Assembly: GCA_018820765.1 (NCBI GenBank)
Contig: JAHJNN010000007.1
Coordinates: 1-64,000 of the forward strand
DNA length: 64,000 bases
Reading direction: 5' to 3'
Source: Gammaproteobacteria bacterium
GTDB lineage: Bacteria > Pseudomonadota > Gammaproteobacteria > Burkholderiales > Thiobacillaceae
Part shown: positions 50,574-59,337 of the stretch, one piece after another
Layout of the letters: each line of letters opens with the position of its first letter
Position numbering within the stretch: the first letter of the stretch is position 1
Notes under the pieces: generated by a model
Database searches by the model: none
Seen by the model: only the letters and a program-made list of their open reading frames with translations
What the model was told of the DNA's origin: nothing
Program-made: the position numbers and the translations under genes

Positions 50574-50800
50574 TCCTCGCGCATCGCACGTTGAGCGGCA
50601 ACCCCATCCACATCGGCAAGGCCGGGGATGGCTCCCGCGAACCGCATCAGCCCACCCTGCGCCACACGGGGAGACTTGGCTTCCACCTCATCGACGATAA
50701 CCATCACCTCATGCGTACCAGGCTGAATACTGTCCGGCAATTTGAGCGTCAAAGTGCGCTCTTCAGATATCTCGCATTGCATAGTCACCGCATACATCAT
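50564..50800 (-). CDS. VapB-like antitoxin
   Basis: This 78-residue protein has a short beta-rich N-terminus (TLTLKLPDSIQPGTHEVMVI) and a Glu/Arg C-terminal helix (AAQRAMREEWQ) of the type that wraps PIN toxins. It starts with tandem ATG codons after GGGGGTGA. Between this gene and the broken wecB copy, 50801-50909 holds no recognisable feature. Confidence 0.75.
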   Translation of the reverse strand: MMYAVTMQCEISEERTLTLKLPDSIQPGTHEVMVIVDEVEAKSPRVAQGGLMRFAGAIPGLADVDGVAAQRAMREEWQ

Positions 50801-50883
50801 TCACCCCCGATCGTTTCAAGCTCAACACTGGCCAGCCACGATCCAGTTGTCCGCAAGCGCCGCCCATTGCCTGCATCTTGCCT

Positions 50884-51225
50884 TCATTTTCCATGCATCG
50901 CCACATCGCCGCACAGCGCCCACATCAGATCCGGCCCGCTAATGCGCGGCTGCCCCGCAAACCCCTGCCGCCGCCGCATCCACGCCACCGGCGCGCCGTC
51001 CGGCGTCGCCATGTCCGAACCGTTGATGATGTCGCGATACCCCGCATCGCGCGACGCGCTCACCACCACATGCACATTGCAGATCGTCACATAGCGGCTT
51101 TCGTGCGCATGCGCCCAGCCGAGCAGGCGCGCCATCGCGTCGTCCCACGACAGCGCGTCGATCTGCGCGCCCAGCACCTTGCCGGTAATTCGACGATCCA
51201 ATGCCTGTTCCCTTCCTGTTGTCAT
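50884..51225 (-). pseudogene. truncated wecB-type gene, 5' part only
   Basis: It starts MTTGREQALDRRITGKVLGA and matches the intact wecB-type protein through PDLMWALC; the frame then runs into unrelated codons (GDVAMHGK) and stops. The C-terminal half, with the catalytic PKQE motif, is missing. The vapBC-like pair lies between this fragment and the intact copy. The repeated DNA is 50910-51179. Confidence 0.85.
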
Positions 51226-51303
51226 TCAATTATTCAGCCAAGCACACCGCCCGCTAAGCATGCGGCCTCAACCGCCGCCCCCTGAAGCTGTAAATCGCAC
51301 ACC

Positions 51304-51672
51304 CTACTCCCGCCGCACCGGCCCCACGCGTCGCCCGATTGCATGGCTTATCCCTATCCCGGCCACGATCCCCAGCGCGTCCGCCAGCCAGTCGTCCAGG
51401 CCGGGCTGGCGTCCGGGCAAGGCAAACTGATGCCACTCGTCCCATCCTGCCAACAGCAACGTGCCAGCCAGAACCCACGGCCAGGTGCGCCGCCCAAACG
51501 CCACCAGCAGCAACCCCGACAGCACCGCATACCACCCCAGATGCGCGAGCTTGTCCCACGGCGGCGGAATCATCCCGGCCGCCTCGGGCTGGCTATTGCC
51601 CCAGAAATAGAACGACAGCAACAGCGCAACGAGTAACAGCGCATGACGATGAAAACGTGGAACACTGCTCAT
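51304..51672 (-). CDS. VanZ family membrane protein
   Basis: This 122-residue protein has four hydrophobic segments and the VanZ signature: WDKLAHLGWYAVLSGLLLVA and AGWDEWHQFALPGRQPGLDD. Similar proteins are frequent in exopolysaccharide/exosortase clusters; the molecular role is unknown. Its ATG overlaps the end of the upstream glycosyltransferase gene by 4 bp. Confidence 0.85.
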   Translation of the reverse strand: MSSVPRFHRHALLLVALLLSFYFWGNSQPEAAGMIPPPWDKLAHLGWYAVLSGLLLVAFGRRTWPWVLAGTLLLAGWDEWHQFALPGRQPGLDDWLADALGIVAGIGISHAIGRRVGPVRRE

Positions 51673-52856
51673 GAGGCATCCCGACTCTTCTGTTCCAGCA
51701 CCCCGTCATAAATCTCCATCAGGCGCCGGTAATTCACCTCCGCCGAAAACTCCGCTTCGTATTGTGCCCGCGCCTTGCGCCCCATTTCCGCCATCTGCGC
51801 CGGATTCGCCTGTGCCCACGCCATCTTGTCGGCCAGGTCGCGCGGATCGCCCGGCTCGAACAGCAGCCCGGTTTCGCCATCGCGCACGATATCCGCCAAT
51901 GCACCGATTCGGCTGGCGATCACCGGCAAGCCGGATGCAAAAGCCTCCGCGATGGTGCGCGGAAAGTTCTCATAACAAATGCTCGGTACCACCAGCGCAA
52001 GCGCGCGGCTCATTTCGCCTCGCACCGCCTCACCCGGCTGGCTGCCCAGGCGGGTTACGCCGGGCACCCCATCCAGCAAGCCTGCTTCGGGACCCTCGCC
52101 CGCCACCCGCAAAGTAGCATCGGACAGCTGCGCCATGGCTTTCGCCAAGGTTGCCACGCCCTTCTCGACCGACAGGCGCCCCACAAACAACAAGCCCGCA
52201 CGAGGAGCGGGAGCAGGCGCATCAAAATCCACGAAATTCGGCTTCACCACCACGCGATCGGCAGGTAGTCCGCCTTCGATGAACTTGCCCCGGCAAAACT
52301 CGTTCAACGCAATGTAACGCGCCACCTTGCTGCGATACGTGCCCAGCCCGCGGTGTAGCGCCAGCATCCCCGCCAGCGCCGCCGATGCCGCATGCGAACC
52401 GCGATAGCACGCCCGCGCCACTCCGCGCCAGGGAACATGCCCCATGCAGTCCTCGCACACCTTGCCCTCGCGCAGAAATAGCGCGTTCAGGCACATCAGG
52501 CGAAAGTTGTGCAGCGTCTGCACGACCGGCACGCCGGAACGCTCGGCAGCCCAATACAGCGAAGGCGAAATCAGCGGAAAGGTGTTGTGAGCGTGGATCA
52601 CATCGGGGCGAAAACTGCGAATCCGCTCACCCAGTTCTTGCTGCGTTCGATCGGACCACAGGGTAGTGCGTGCCAGCGAAAGCGACGACATCCCCGCCAC
52701 ATCATCATTGCTGCGAAACCAGGGTTCCACTTCATGGCCGTGCGCACGCAGCAAGGCAATTTCAGACTCGACCACCGTATCTTCGCCACCGCGATGCTGG
52801 TAGGCCCCGTGAACGACGAGTATGCGGTACAGCGGTGAGTTTGCTGGCACGACCAA
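51669..52856 (-). CDS. glycosyltransferase family 4 protein
   Basis: This 395-residue GT-B enzyme has an N-terminal acceptor domain (VHGAYQHRGGEDTVVESEIA, HAHNTFPLISP) and a C-terminal nucleotide-sugar domain (GLLFVGRLSVEKGVATLAKA, then ALALVVPSICYENFPRTIAE, the E-x7-E region). A Cys cluster, LMCLNALFLREGKVCEDCMG, resembles a zinc-binding insert seen in some members. The start is uncertain: TTG at 52856 or GTG at 52850, neither with a good ribosome-binding site. It belongs to the EPS operon. Confidence 0.88.
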   Translation of the reverse strand: MVVPANSPLYRILVVHGAYQHRGGEDTVVESEIALLRAHGHEVEPWFRSNDDVAGMSSLSLARTTLWSDRTQQELGERIRSFRPDVIHAHNTFPLISPSLYWAAERSGVPVVQTLHNFRLMCLNALFLREGKVCEDCMGHVPWRGVARACYRGSHAASAALAGMLALHRGLGTYRSKVARYIALNEFCRGKFIEGGLPADRVVVKPNFVDFDAPAPAPRAGLLFVGRLSVEKGVATLAKAMAQLSDATLRVAGEGPEAGLLDGVPGVTRLGSQPGEAVRGEMSRALALVVPSICYENFPRTIAEAFASGLPVIASRIGALADIVRDGETGLLFEPGDPRDLADKMAWAQANPAQMAEMGRKARAQYEAEFSAEVNYRRLMEIYDGVLEQKSRDAS

Positions 52857-52872
52857 CTTTCGGAAGCGTGGC

Positions 52873-53502
52873 CTAGGGACGGCGACAGATGCAAATCATC
52901 GACATGGGAAGGACCGGAATATTGACGTTGCGCACCGTTCCCCACTGAAAATCAACGAAACCCTGCTCCTCGAAAATCTGCCGCATCCAGCGTCGGGAGA
53001 AAAACTTGATGTGCCCGCCATCCCAGAGTGGACTGTGCACAATGTCCCATTTGTTGAAAACCGAATAAAGAATGTTCTTCCAGTAGGAACCAAACTCCGG
53101 CGTGCAGGTTAAAACGTGCCCCCCTTTCCGAACGTGGGCCTTCTTGAAACTGACCAGATGGCGCGGCAGGAAAAGATGCTCGATCACATCGGTCGAAAAG
53201 ACCAGGTCGAATTCGCCCAATCCATACTTCTCCGCGGGCTCGTAGCATGAACCCTCGACAACATTGAGTTCCGGGTAGCGCTGTGAACACAGGCCGAGTT
53301 GCGCTGCATCAGGTTCGATGCCTACATAGCGGATGCCCATCTTTCTGATTTCATCGCCGAGCATGCCCATGCCAGAACCTACTTCCAGCACACTGGTCGG
53401 CTTAAGGACACGGATCTGATCGAGAATGGCCGCATAGATTTTTTTGTTCTCTCGTGTCGGCTCTAGGTTGCTTGCATCGTAAGAATGCAGTTCAGTGGTC
53501 AT
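52873..53502 (-). CDS. class I SAM-dependent methyltransferase
   Basis: This 209-residue protein has SAM-binding motif I VLEVGSGMGMLG (about 38-49), an acidic end of strand 2 (GIEPDA), motif post-I FDLVFSTDVIEHL and GGHVLTCTPEFG. It has a typical UbiG-like fold. In this cluster it probably methylates a sugar or the glycan terminus. It overlaps the upstream glycosyltransferase gene by 11 bp. Confidence 0.88.
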   Translation of the reverse strand: MTTELHSYDASNLEPTRENKKIYAAILDQIRVLKPTSVLEVGSGMGMLGDEIRKMGIRYVGIEPDAAQLGLCSQRYPELNVVEGSCYEPAEKYGLGEFDLVFSTDVIEHLFLPRHLVSFKKAHVRKGGHVLTCTPEFGSYWKNILYSVFNKWDIVHSPLWDGGHIKFFSRRWMRQIFEEQGFVDFQWGTVRNVNIPVLPMSMICICRRP

Positions 53503-54694
53503 GCGTCAACTCCCGTTTAACATTATTCAAGGCTTGCGTGGCATGCAATCCAGCAGGTTCGCCATCCAGAAATTCAACCAGCTTTCCAGCTATCTCATCG
53601 GTTTCAAAACAATCGAGGTAACGCTTGCGGCTGGCAATGCCTGCTTTCTCCATGATCACCCCGGAATCAAGCCACTCGACGATCAAGCGTGCAGCCCCAG
53701 CCGAATCGCCGAGGGGAATGAACCGCCCCTCCAGGCCATCCCTGAACACCTCTGGAATCCCGCCCACAGCGGGCGCAAAGAGCGGCAGGCCACGGGAAAG
53801 CGCCTCGATCAGGGTCAATGGCAGGTTTTCCATATGCGCCACATGAAGGCAGGCACGGTGCGCCGGCATCAGCGCTGCCGCGTGGGCAACAAATCCCTTG
53901 AAATGCACCTGCTTCTCGACACCCAACTCACTTGCCAGCGCCTCCAGCATTGCACGGTCCGGGCCATCCCCCACCAGGGTGAGCGTCAAGGTTCTGCCGA
54001 GCTTTGCTGCAGCATGCACGATCTCGATGGCATAACGTTGATTCTTGCGATACTCCAGCGTGCCAATAGTAATGAGGTCATTGCGTTCAGCCTCAAAAAC
54101 GGGATCACCGGGGTCAGCCAGAAAGTTGGGAATCACTTGCGACCGCACGCGTCCAACAGCAGGAATACGCTGCAGGAGTTCACGCCGCATGAAATCAGAC
54201 ACGCACACTAGCGCATCGACCTGCGGCAGGATGGTCGCTTCCTGCTGCCGGATCCCGCGGAACAGCCTGCCTTCGCGCGGAATCGCGCCCTTGTCCACCC
54301 ACTCGTCCGCCTGCGACAGGTTGAAGTGCACCACCATCGCCACCGTCTGCACGTCCGAGACGCGCGCACGCAACGCCGCCCGAGCGGACAAGGGGCACTG
54401 GGCATAGATGACACAGGGCCGTCCGTCAGCCAAGCGCAGCTGCAACGCACGCTGCAGTAAGACCGCATGCCAGTGGCGATACCACCAGACGCTCGCGGAC
54501 CGGCTTAGGCGATCGATCACGCGCCGCAATCCGAAGAGGGGATACACCAGCCAACGTGGCTGGCCGAATGGCGTCACCAGTACCACCGGCCTGTTCCGGC
54601 CCACCAGCCAGTCGCGCACGGCGCGAACGTGCGTCTGCACGCCCGTCTCGCCCTGCTCGCGCAGCATGCTTGCAATCAGGACAGGCCGAGACAT
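53492..54694 (-). CDS. glycosyltransferase family 4 protein
   Basis: This 400-residue GT-B enzyme contains an IGTLEYRKNQRYAIEIVHAA segment (start of the C-terminal Rossmann domain), LVGDGPDRAMLEALASELGV, and LHVAHMENLPLTLIEALSRG (E-x7-E). The N-terminus is SRPVLIASMLREQGETGVQT, a donor-loop-type start. It overlaps both neighbours (11 and 19 bp), so it is tightly coupled in the EPS operon. Confidence 0.88.
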   Translation of the reverse strand: MSRPVLIASMLREQGETGVQTHVRAVRDWLVGRNRPVVLVTPFGQPRWLVYPLFGLRRVIDRLSRSASVWWYRHWHAVLLQRALQLRLADGRPCVIYAQCPLSARAALRARVSDVQTVAMVVHFNLSQADEWVDKGAIPREGRLFRGIRQQEATILPQVDALVCVSDFMRRELLQRIPAVGRVRSQVIPNFLADPGDPVFEAERNDLITIGTLEYRKNQRYAIEIVHAAAKLGRTLTLTLVGDGPDRAMLEALASELGVEKQVHFKGFVAHAAALMPAHRACLHVAHMENLPLTLIEALSRGLPLFAPAVGGIPEVFRDGLEGRFIPLGDSAGAARLIVEWLDSGVIMEKAGIASRKRYLDCFETDEIAGKLVEFLDGEPAGLHATQALNNVKRELTHDH

Positions 54695-55836
54695 CGTCCT
54701 ACCCCGGTCGCAAAGTTTTGAGCCATGGTCTCAATGGAATAACGGTGACTGGCCACTTCGGCCGCCGCCCGCATCCGCGCCAGTTTGGCGGAATCGTTGA
54801 GAAGACTCTCGATCGCCTCGGCGAAAGCCGAAGCTTGAGGTGCCGTGATCAAGCCATTGATACCCGGCTCCAGATACTCGATTTCCGGGCTATGCAGGGG
54901 CAGATCCGTCGTCAACAAAGGCAAACGCGCGCAAAACGCATCGAGTATGCCCAAGCCCACCAGGCCAGGGTTCAACCACATTTCTGCAAGGCTAAGCAAC
55001 GCTGCCTTTTCCCTGCCGAATTTGGGTCCGGCCCACTGTACCCAGGAGCGTTCGCGCGCATATTCCGCAATCTGCTTACTCATCGGCCCGCCCCCCACGA
55101 TCAGCAGACGGAATTCAGGATGATGCTGGTGGACGCTATCGGCCGACTCCATCAACAAATCAAACCGCTTGTTCTCGTAGAGGCTGCCGCAATAGATCGC
55201 GATACGACAATTCGCCGGCCAACCCAATTCATCCCGCAATTGCGAGCGTTTCGTATCGGTCACATCAGCCAGGTGCTCGCGCAACTCACGTGTATCGATT
55301 GCATTCTGCACCACCGTAATGTGTGCGGGATCGAAGCCCTGCTGCGCCACATACCGTCCGGCATCGTCGGTATAGGCAAACCACCAATTCGCCCAATGCA
55401 AGGAACGGCGTTTGAAACGCTCGCCGCGCGCGTGAGGATCAGCCTGCCTGTCATACCCGTGACTCCAGTAGGCCAAGCGTTTCAGCCCAAGTCCGTGCAA
55501 CGCGGCCAGCAGGTAATTCAACAGGTTCTTGTTGGCATGTTCCACCACCACCATGTCTGCCGCCAGCCAGGGGCGGAGTACCGGAATCACCAGCACCTTG
55601 CCGAACAGCATGGAACTGTTGACCCCATGCCCGAGCGGCGCCGGCAGAGCGGCATGATCACCACGCGCCGCTTCCCCGCGCCACGGCATGCCGTACACCA
55701 CCGTCAGCCGGACATCCAGGTCAGCCAGAATTCTTTCCAGTTCGAGAAAAAATGGAACACGATATTGCTTCATGACGGGCTGAATGATGCAGACGGCATA
55801 TTGCTTTTTTTGTTTTGAGTCGACTTTCGAAGTCAT
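54676..55836 (-). CDS. glycosyltransferase family 4 protein
   Basis: This 386-residue GT-B enzyme contains IAIYCGSLYENKRFDLLMES, LLIVGGGPMSKQIAEYA and EMWLNPGLVGLGILDAFCAR. It begins KKQYAVCIIQPVMKQYRVPF. The ATG at 55836 is chosen; thirteen upstream codons lack support and the ribosome-binding site is weak in either case. Sugar specificity cannot be predicted. Confidence 0.85.
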   Translation of the reverse strand: MTSKVDSKQKKQYAVCIIQPVMKQYRVPFFLELERILADLDVRLTVVYGMPWRGEAARGDHAALPAPLGHGVNSSMLFGKVLVIPVLRPWLAADMVVVEHANKNLLNYLLAALHGLGLKRLAYWSHGYDRQADPHARGERFKRRSLHWANWWFAYTDDAGRYVAQQGFDPAHITVVQNAIDTRELREHLADVTDTKRSQLRDELGWPANCRIAIYCGSLYENKRFDLLMESADSVHQHHPEFRLLIVGGGPMSKQIAEYARERSWVQWAGPKFGREKAALLSLAEMWLNPGLVGLGILDAFCARLPLLTTDLPLHSPEIEYLEPGINGLITAPQASAFAEAIESLLNDSAKLARMRAAAEVASHRYSIETMAQNFATGVGRCLGLS

Positions 55837-55899
55837 AGAAACATCCAACAAATTTGCCGAGAGGAAGCAAGCCAAAGGGTATCCACGGTAATTGAGCGA

Positions 55900-56901
55900 T
55901 CAGCTGGTGATTCGGTCCAGCCATTTGAATTTGGGGAACAGCTGCTTTTTCAAAACTATGGGAATCAGCACACCTGCTGCAAAAAGAACGGGGAGAAACA
56001 GCAGCACGAAATTGACTCCATCCCATGAAATAAATTTGAGCATCACCGCCTTAGTCGCACCGATAGCCAGGGTATTCATCAAATAAATAGAAAAAGTCAG
56101 GCTCCCGAGGTAAATTAAAGTGTTGCTTCCAATGAATTCGCGCCTGCATAAACCATGCAGTGCAGGAATGGAAAGCAATGCCGCAACAATCCAACCACGG
56201 CCGCTGTGCCAACCGAGGGCCAGGAAAAACACCAATCCAATCAAGCCTGGAATCCACAAACGATCCACCCATTGGACATATCGTTCCCAAAACGTGATCG
56301 CCAATCCACCCAGCACGAAAAAGAGAAAATACTTGCTGAACTGACCCAGGCCCAGAAACTGAATTGGCGGCGCAAACTGGAGCAAAACACCAATCACCAA
56401 CAACGGCCATAACCGACCTTTCGTAATGGTGAACAAGGCCAAGCAGACCACGGAAAGCAGAAACAATACGTAGACATACCAAAGGAAAGACGACACGCTT
56501 TGCATTGGGAACAACACAAGATCCAGCAGTGCGCCCATTCCCTTTACTGGATTGTCCACATGCACGAATGCCTGTGCGCCCCATTTCCCGACAAACACGA
56601 TTCCGGCGAATAGAAAATAAGCCGGCATCAACCGCATAAAACGCTTGCGGGTACTGGAGGTGAATTCCGCAAAATCCGTTACAGGCTGCGCACGCAGAAA
56701 AAATACAATGCCGCTCAGGAATATGAAAAAAGCCATGTGAAAGGAATAGACTGCTCCTTTGGCCTCTGAATACCATTCATTGCCCAAGGGTGGCTGACGC
56801 GCCACGACGTGGCCGAACACTACGAGCAGGATCGCCAAGCCCTTCGCTCGATCGATATCCAGAAGACGTGCGTGTGAATCAGGTTTGTGTATATTTGACA
56901 T
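55900..56901 (-). CDS. acyltransferase 3 family protein
   Basis: This 333-residue inner-membrane protein has about ten transmembrane helices and the family opening RLLDIDRAKGLAILLVVFGH, with the conserved His in VFGHVV. Such enzymes O-acetylate or O-succinylate exported polysaccharides. Base composition is visibly more AT-rich than the flanking genes, suggesting acquisition from outside. It is separated from its neighbours by short gaps rather than overlaps. Confidence 0.88.
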   Translation of the reverse strand: MSNIHKPDSHARLLDIDRAKGLAILLVVFGHVVARQPPLGNEWYSEAKGAVYSFHMAFFIFLSGIVFFLRAQPVTDFAEFTSSTRKRFMRLMPAYFLFAGIVFVGKWGAQAFVHVDNPVKGMGALLDLVLFPMQSVSSFLWYVYVLFLLSVVCLALFTITKGRLWPLLVIGVLLQFAPPIQFLGLGQFSKYFLFFVLGGLAITFWERYVQWVDRLWIPGLIGLVFFLALGWHSGRGWIVAALLSIPALHGLCRREFIGSNTLIYLGSLTFSIYLMNTLAIGATKAVMLKFISWDGVNFVLLFLPVLFAAGVLIPIVLKKQLFPKFKWLDRITS

Positions 56902-56945
56902 GGCAAAAAATAACTGAGAATGGTTTCCCTGGGTTGCCTAACCAA

Positions 56946-58013
56946 CTAGTCCCTGTGCAGACGCCTGCGCAGCTTGGCAAAAGGCCTTTCAACCAGGAAA
57001 TACATTGAAGTTGCAAACAACAGGGCAAACACAAAGCCCAGAAGTGCGCGAGGTATCTGTTCCTTGATCACTTGATCTGCAAAATCCAACGCCATGCCAT
57101 GGCACAAATAAAAGGAAAATGACACCACCCCAAAAAAACGCACCGGTCTCCAATTCATCCAGCGAAACACCAACCATTCAGGATGACGGACGGCCAACCA
57201 AAAAATTGGCAACAAAGCGATACCCTGAACCGTATAACGCAACGTCTCCCTAAAACGCTCATCGCGAAAAATGAACGTAATCAACAACAACATCAGAGCA
57301 CCGACGAGTATCAGGTAAGCGCTTCTATCCCTCCCCCCGATTTTCCATTCCGGGTCTGAAACCGGATTTCGCCATACACCCAGAATGCAACCAAACAGCA
57401 GGGAATCGAATCTTGCATCCGTAGCAGAATAAGTATGGCGCCAAGTGATGGCATGCTCAAAAACAAGCCACATGCGCCACGCCAGAACAGCCACACACAT
57501 AACAAGAAACAGCCGCGCAACATCGGGAAAACTCTTGCGCCGCGCGGCTGCCCAAAATAAAAGCGGGAATACCAAATAGAAATGCTCTTCGACAGCAAGC
57601 GACCAGTACACTCCGGTTGCTGGCACAAAATATGCGCCGCCATGTTCAATGCTGTAGTAATTCGTTAAAAAGAAAACCTGAGACAACACGGCCTCTAGTC
57701 GCATCTTGTGTTCCGCAACTCCGAATATGCCAAGCAAAAAAAACAGTACCAGTACGACATAAAGCGGCGGGAAAATCCTGTACGCACGGCGCAAATAAAA
57801 CTTCTTGAAGCTGATCGAGCCGGTGTGTTCAAGCTCTCTGCGCAATAAGGTCGTGATCAGGTAGCCGCTTAAAAAGAAAAATATGGTGACGCCAAACCCT
57901 CCCGGCACGATGTAACCCCACCCAGCATGCGCGACAAAAACCAGCATGGCAGCCAATGCCCTTATGCCATCCAGAGATGGAATATAAAAGCTGTAACCTT
58001 GCGTGTTTCTCAT
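56946..58013 (-). CDS. acyltransferase 3 family protein (OafA/YrhL-like)
   Basis: This 355-residue membrane protein starts MRNTQGYSFYIPSLDGIRAL, with the family R-A-L-A motif and the catalytic His in VFVAHAGWG. GVTIFFFLSGYLITTLLRRE is the classical second motif. I take the ATG at 58013; a GTG at 58079 would start inside the upstream gene. Like its neighbour it is AT-rich. It probably adds acyl groups to the EPS. Confidence 0.9.
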   Translation of the reverse strand: MRNTQGYSFYIPSLDGIRALAAMLVFVAHAGWGYIVPGGFGVTIFFFLSGYLITTLLRRELEHTGSISFKKFYLRRAYRIFPPLYVVLVLFFLLGIFGVAEHKMRLEAVLSQVFFLTNYYSIEHGGAYFVPATGVYWSLAVEEHFYLVFPLLFWAAARRKSFPDVARLFLVMCVAVLAWRMWLVFEHAITWRHTYSATDARFDSLLFGCILGVWRNPVSDPEWKIGGRDRSAYLILVGALMLLLITFIFRDERFRETLRYTVQGIALLPIFWLAVRHPEWLVFRWMNWRPVRFFGVVSFSFYLCHGMALDFADQVIKEQIPRALLGFVFALLFATSMYFLVERPFAKLRRRLHRD

Positions 58014-58038
58014 TTTCTGCCCAGTTGAGTGCCAGGTT

Positions 58039-59337
58039 TCATAATCGCGTTTTGGAGGACGTCCAAAATTCAGGGTCACGTTTCACCAATACTGGCACCT
58101 GTCCAATGGGTAGCGCCTCCCCTAACTTAAGCTGCACTGCACGAGCATCCAGGGTTTCGTACTGAACCGCCCGCCAGTCCACAGGTGGTACCCACTCCAC
58201 TCTTTCACGACTATTCCAGACTATGTGGGCACGACGCTTACCGCGCTGCAATTCGCACATCCAAATGTGATCCCGCGAAAAACAATGATTCACTGAGGCG
58301 CCATCCAACCAACGCATGGTCTGCATGTAGGAAACGATCGCTGGGCCTGTCTGCAAACTTTTGGGATCGCCGCGCAACATAGTGGTTTCCCACGAATACC
58401 AGTAAAACCGGTCAAGTCCAGCCACCGCCCCCAAAATCAGAGCGCGTGCAATGTAACCGCTTAATTCGTTATGATTTCTTGGCCAGTTCGGGTTGGGGGT
58501 TTCGTTCGCCAACGGCAGCCAGTATCCGGTTTCGGTATTCCAGAGCGGCAGATGCGACAGTCCATGTTTTGCCATGACTCCACGAATGAGGCCGATGTGT
58601 TCCGGCATCCGCTCAGGTTTCTGCGGGTAAAAATGATGGGCGACGACATCGGTGAAGTCTTTGCCGCCCCGGCTCAAATATAAATCCAAGCGTCCACCCA
58701 AATCGGTAAAACCAGGAGCGACAAGTTTGTTCTTTGGATCGATTTCCCTGATTACCCGGTGCGCGACGCGCCCCAACTCGACCATGGTCTGGACACTGCC
58801 TGCATAAAACCCCCTACCTTTGTCGATTTCGTCGAAGGTCGGCTCGTTCCAGAGTTCGTAGTATTGGATGCGCCCCTTGTAACGGGTCGCCACAGTGCGC
58901 ACGTAGTCTTCCCAGTCACGCATATCACGCGGAGGAGAGTTGCCACCTTTTCCATAGATAAAGGGCTCATTCGGTCGCGATGCAGCCCATCGCGGCGTGA
59001 TACCGAGCGTCAGTACGGGCTCGACACCATGCTGCCCGGCCAGGGCAACGAGCGTGTCCAGCCGTTTGAAGTCCCATGTGTCCTGAGCAGGTTCCAGCCG
59101 TTCCCACGACACCGCAGCATCCCAAAATCGCCAAGCGCCGAAACGCGCGATCGGCCATGGCGTGGTTGTGTCGGCACGATGGAGATGCATGCCGAAATAA
59201 GTTCGGGTGATCGTATTGCCTGGGCCTTCAAGGCGAATTTCAGTCGCACTGCTGCCACTGATGAAAAGCGCCGCCCCCAGCACAACCATACTGGCAATCC
59301 ATTGCGGTTTTCGATGCAGTAGCGAAGAGAATGTCAT
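58039..59337 (-). CDS. exported glycoside hydrolase, GH39/clan GH-A-like
   Basis: This 432-residue protein has an N-terminal signal/anchor segment (about 11-31). It adopts a clan GH-A TIM-barrel pattern: acid/base E165 in YELWNEP and nucleophile E269 in WNTETGYW, with HHFYP between them. The sequence resembles GH39-type enzymes often found in polysaccharide clusters. It may trim or release the nascent EPS in the periplasm. Its ATG overlaps the stop of the upstream glycosyltransferase (ATGA). Confidence 0.83.
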   Translation of the reverse strand: MTFSSLLHRKPQWIASMVVLGAALFISGSSATEIRLEGPGNTITRTYFGMHLHRADTTTPWPIARFGAWRFWDAAVSWERLEPAQDTWDFKRLDTLVALAGQHGVEPVLTLGITPRWAASRPNEPFIYGKGGNSPPRDMRDWEDYVRTVATRYKGRIQYYELWNEPTFDEIDKGRGFYAGSVQTMVELGRVAHRVIREIDPKNKLVAPGFTDLGGRLDLYLSRGGKDFTDVVAHHFYPQKPERMPEHIGLIRGVMAKHGLSHLPLWNTETGYWLPLANETPNPNWPRNHNELSGYIARALILGAVAGLDRFYWYSWETTMLRGDPKSLQTGPAIVSYMQTMRWLDGASVNHCFSRDHIWMCELQRGKRRAHIVWNSRERVEWVPPVDWRAVQYETLDARAVQLKLGEALPIGQVPVLVKRDPEFWTSSKTRL

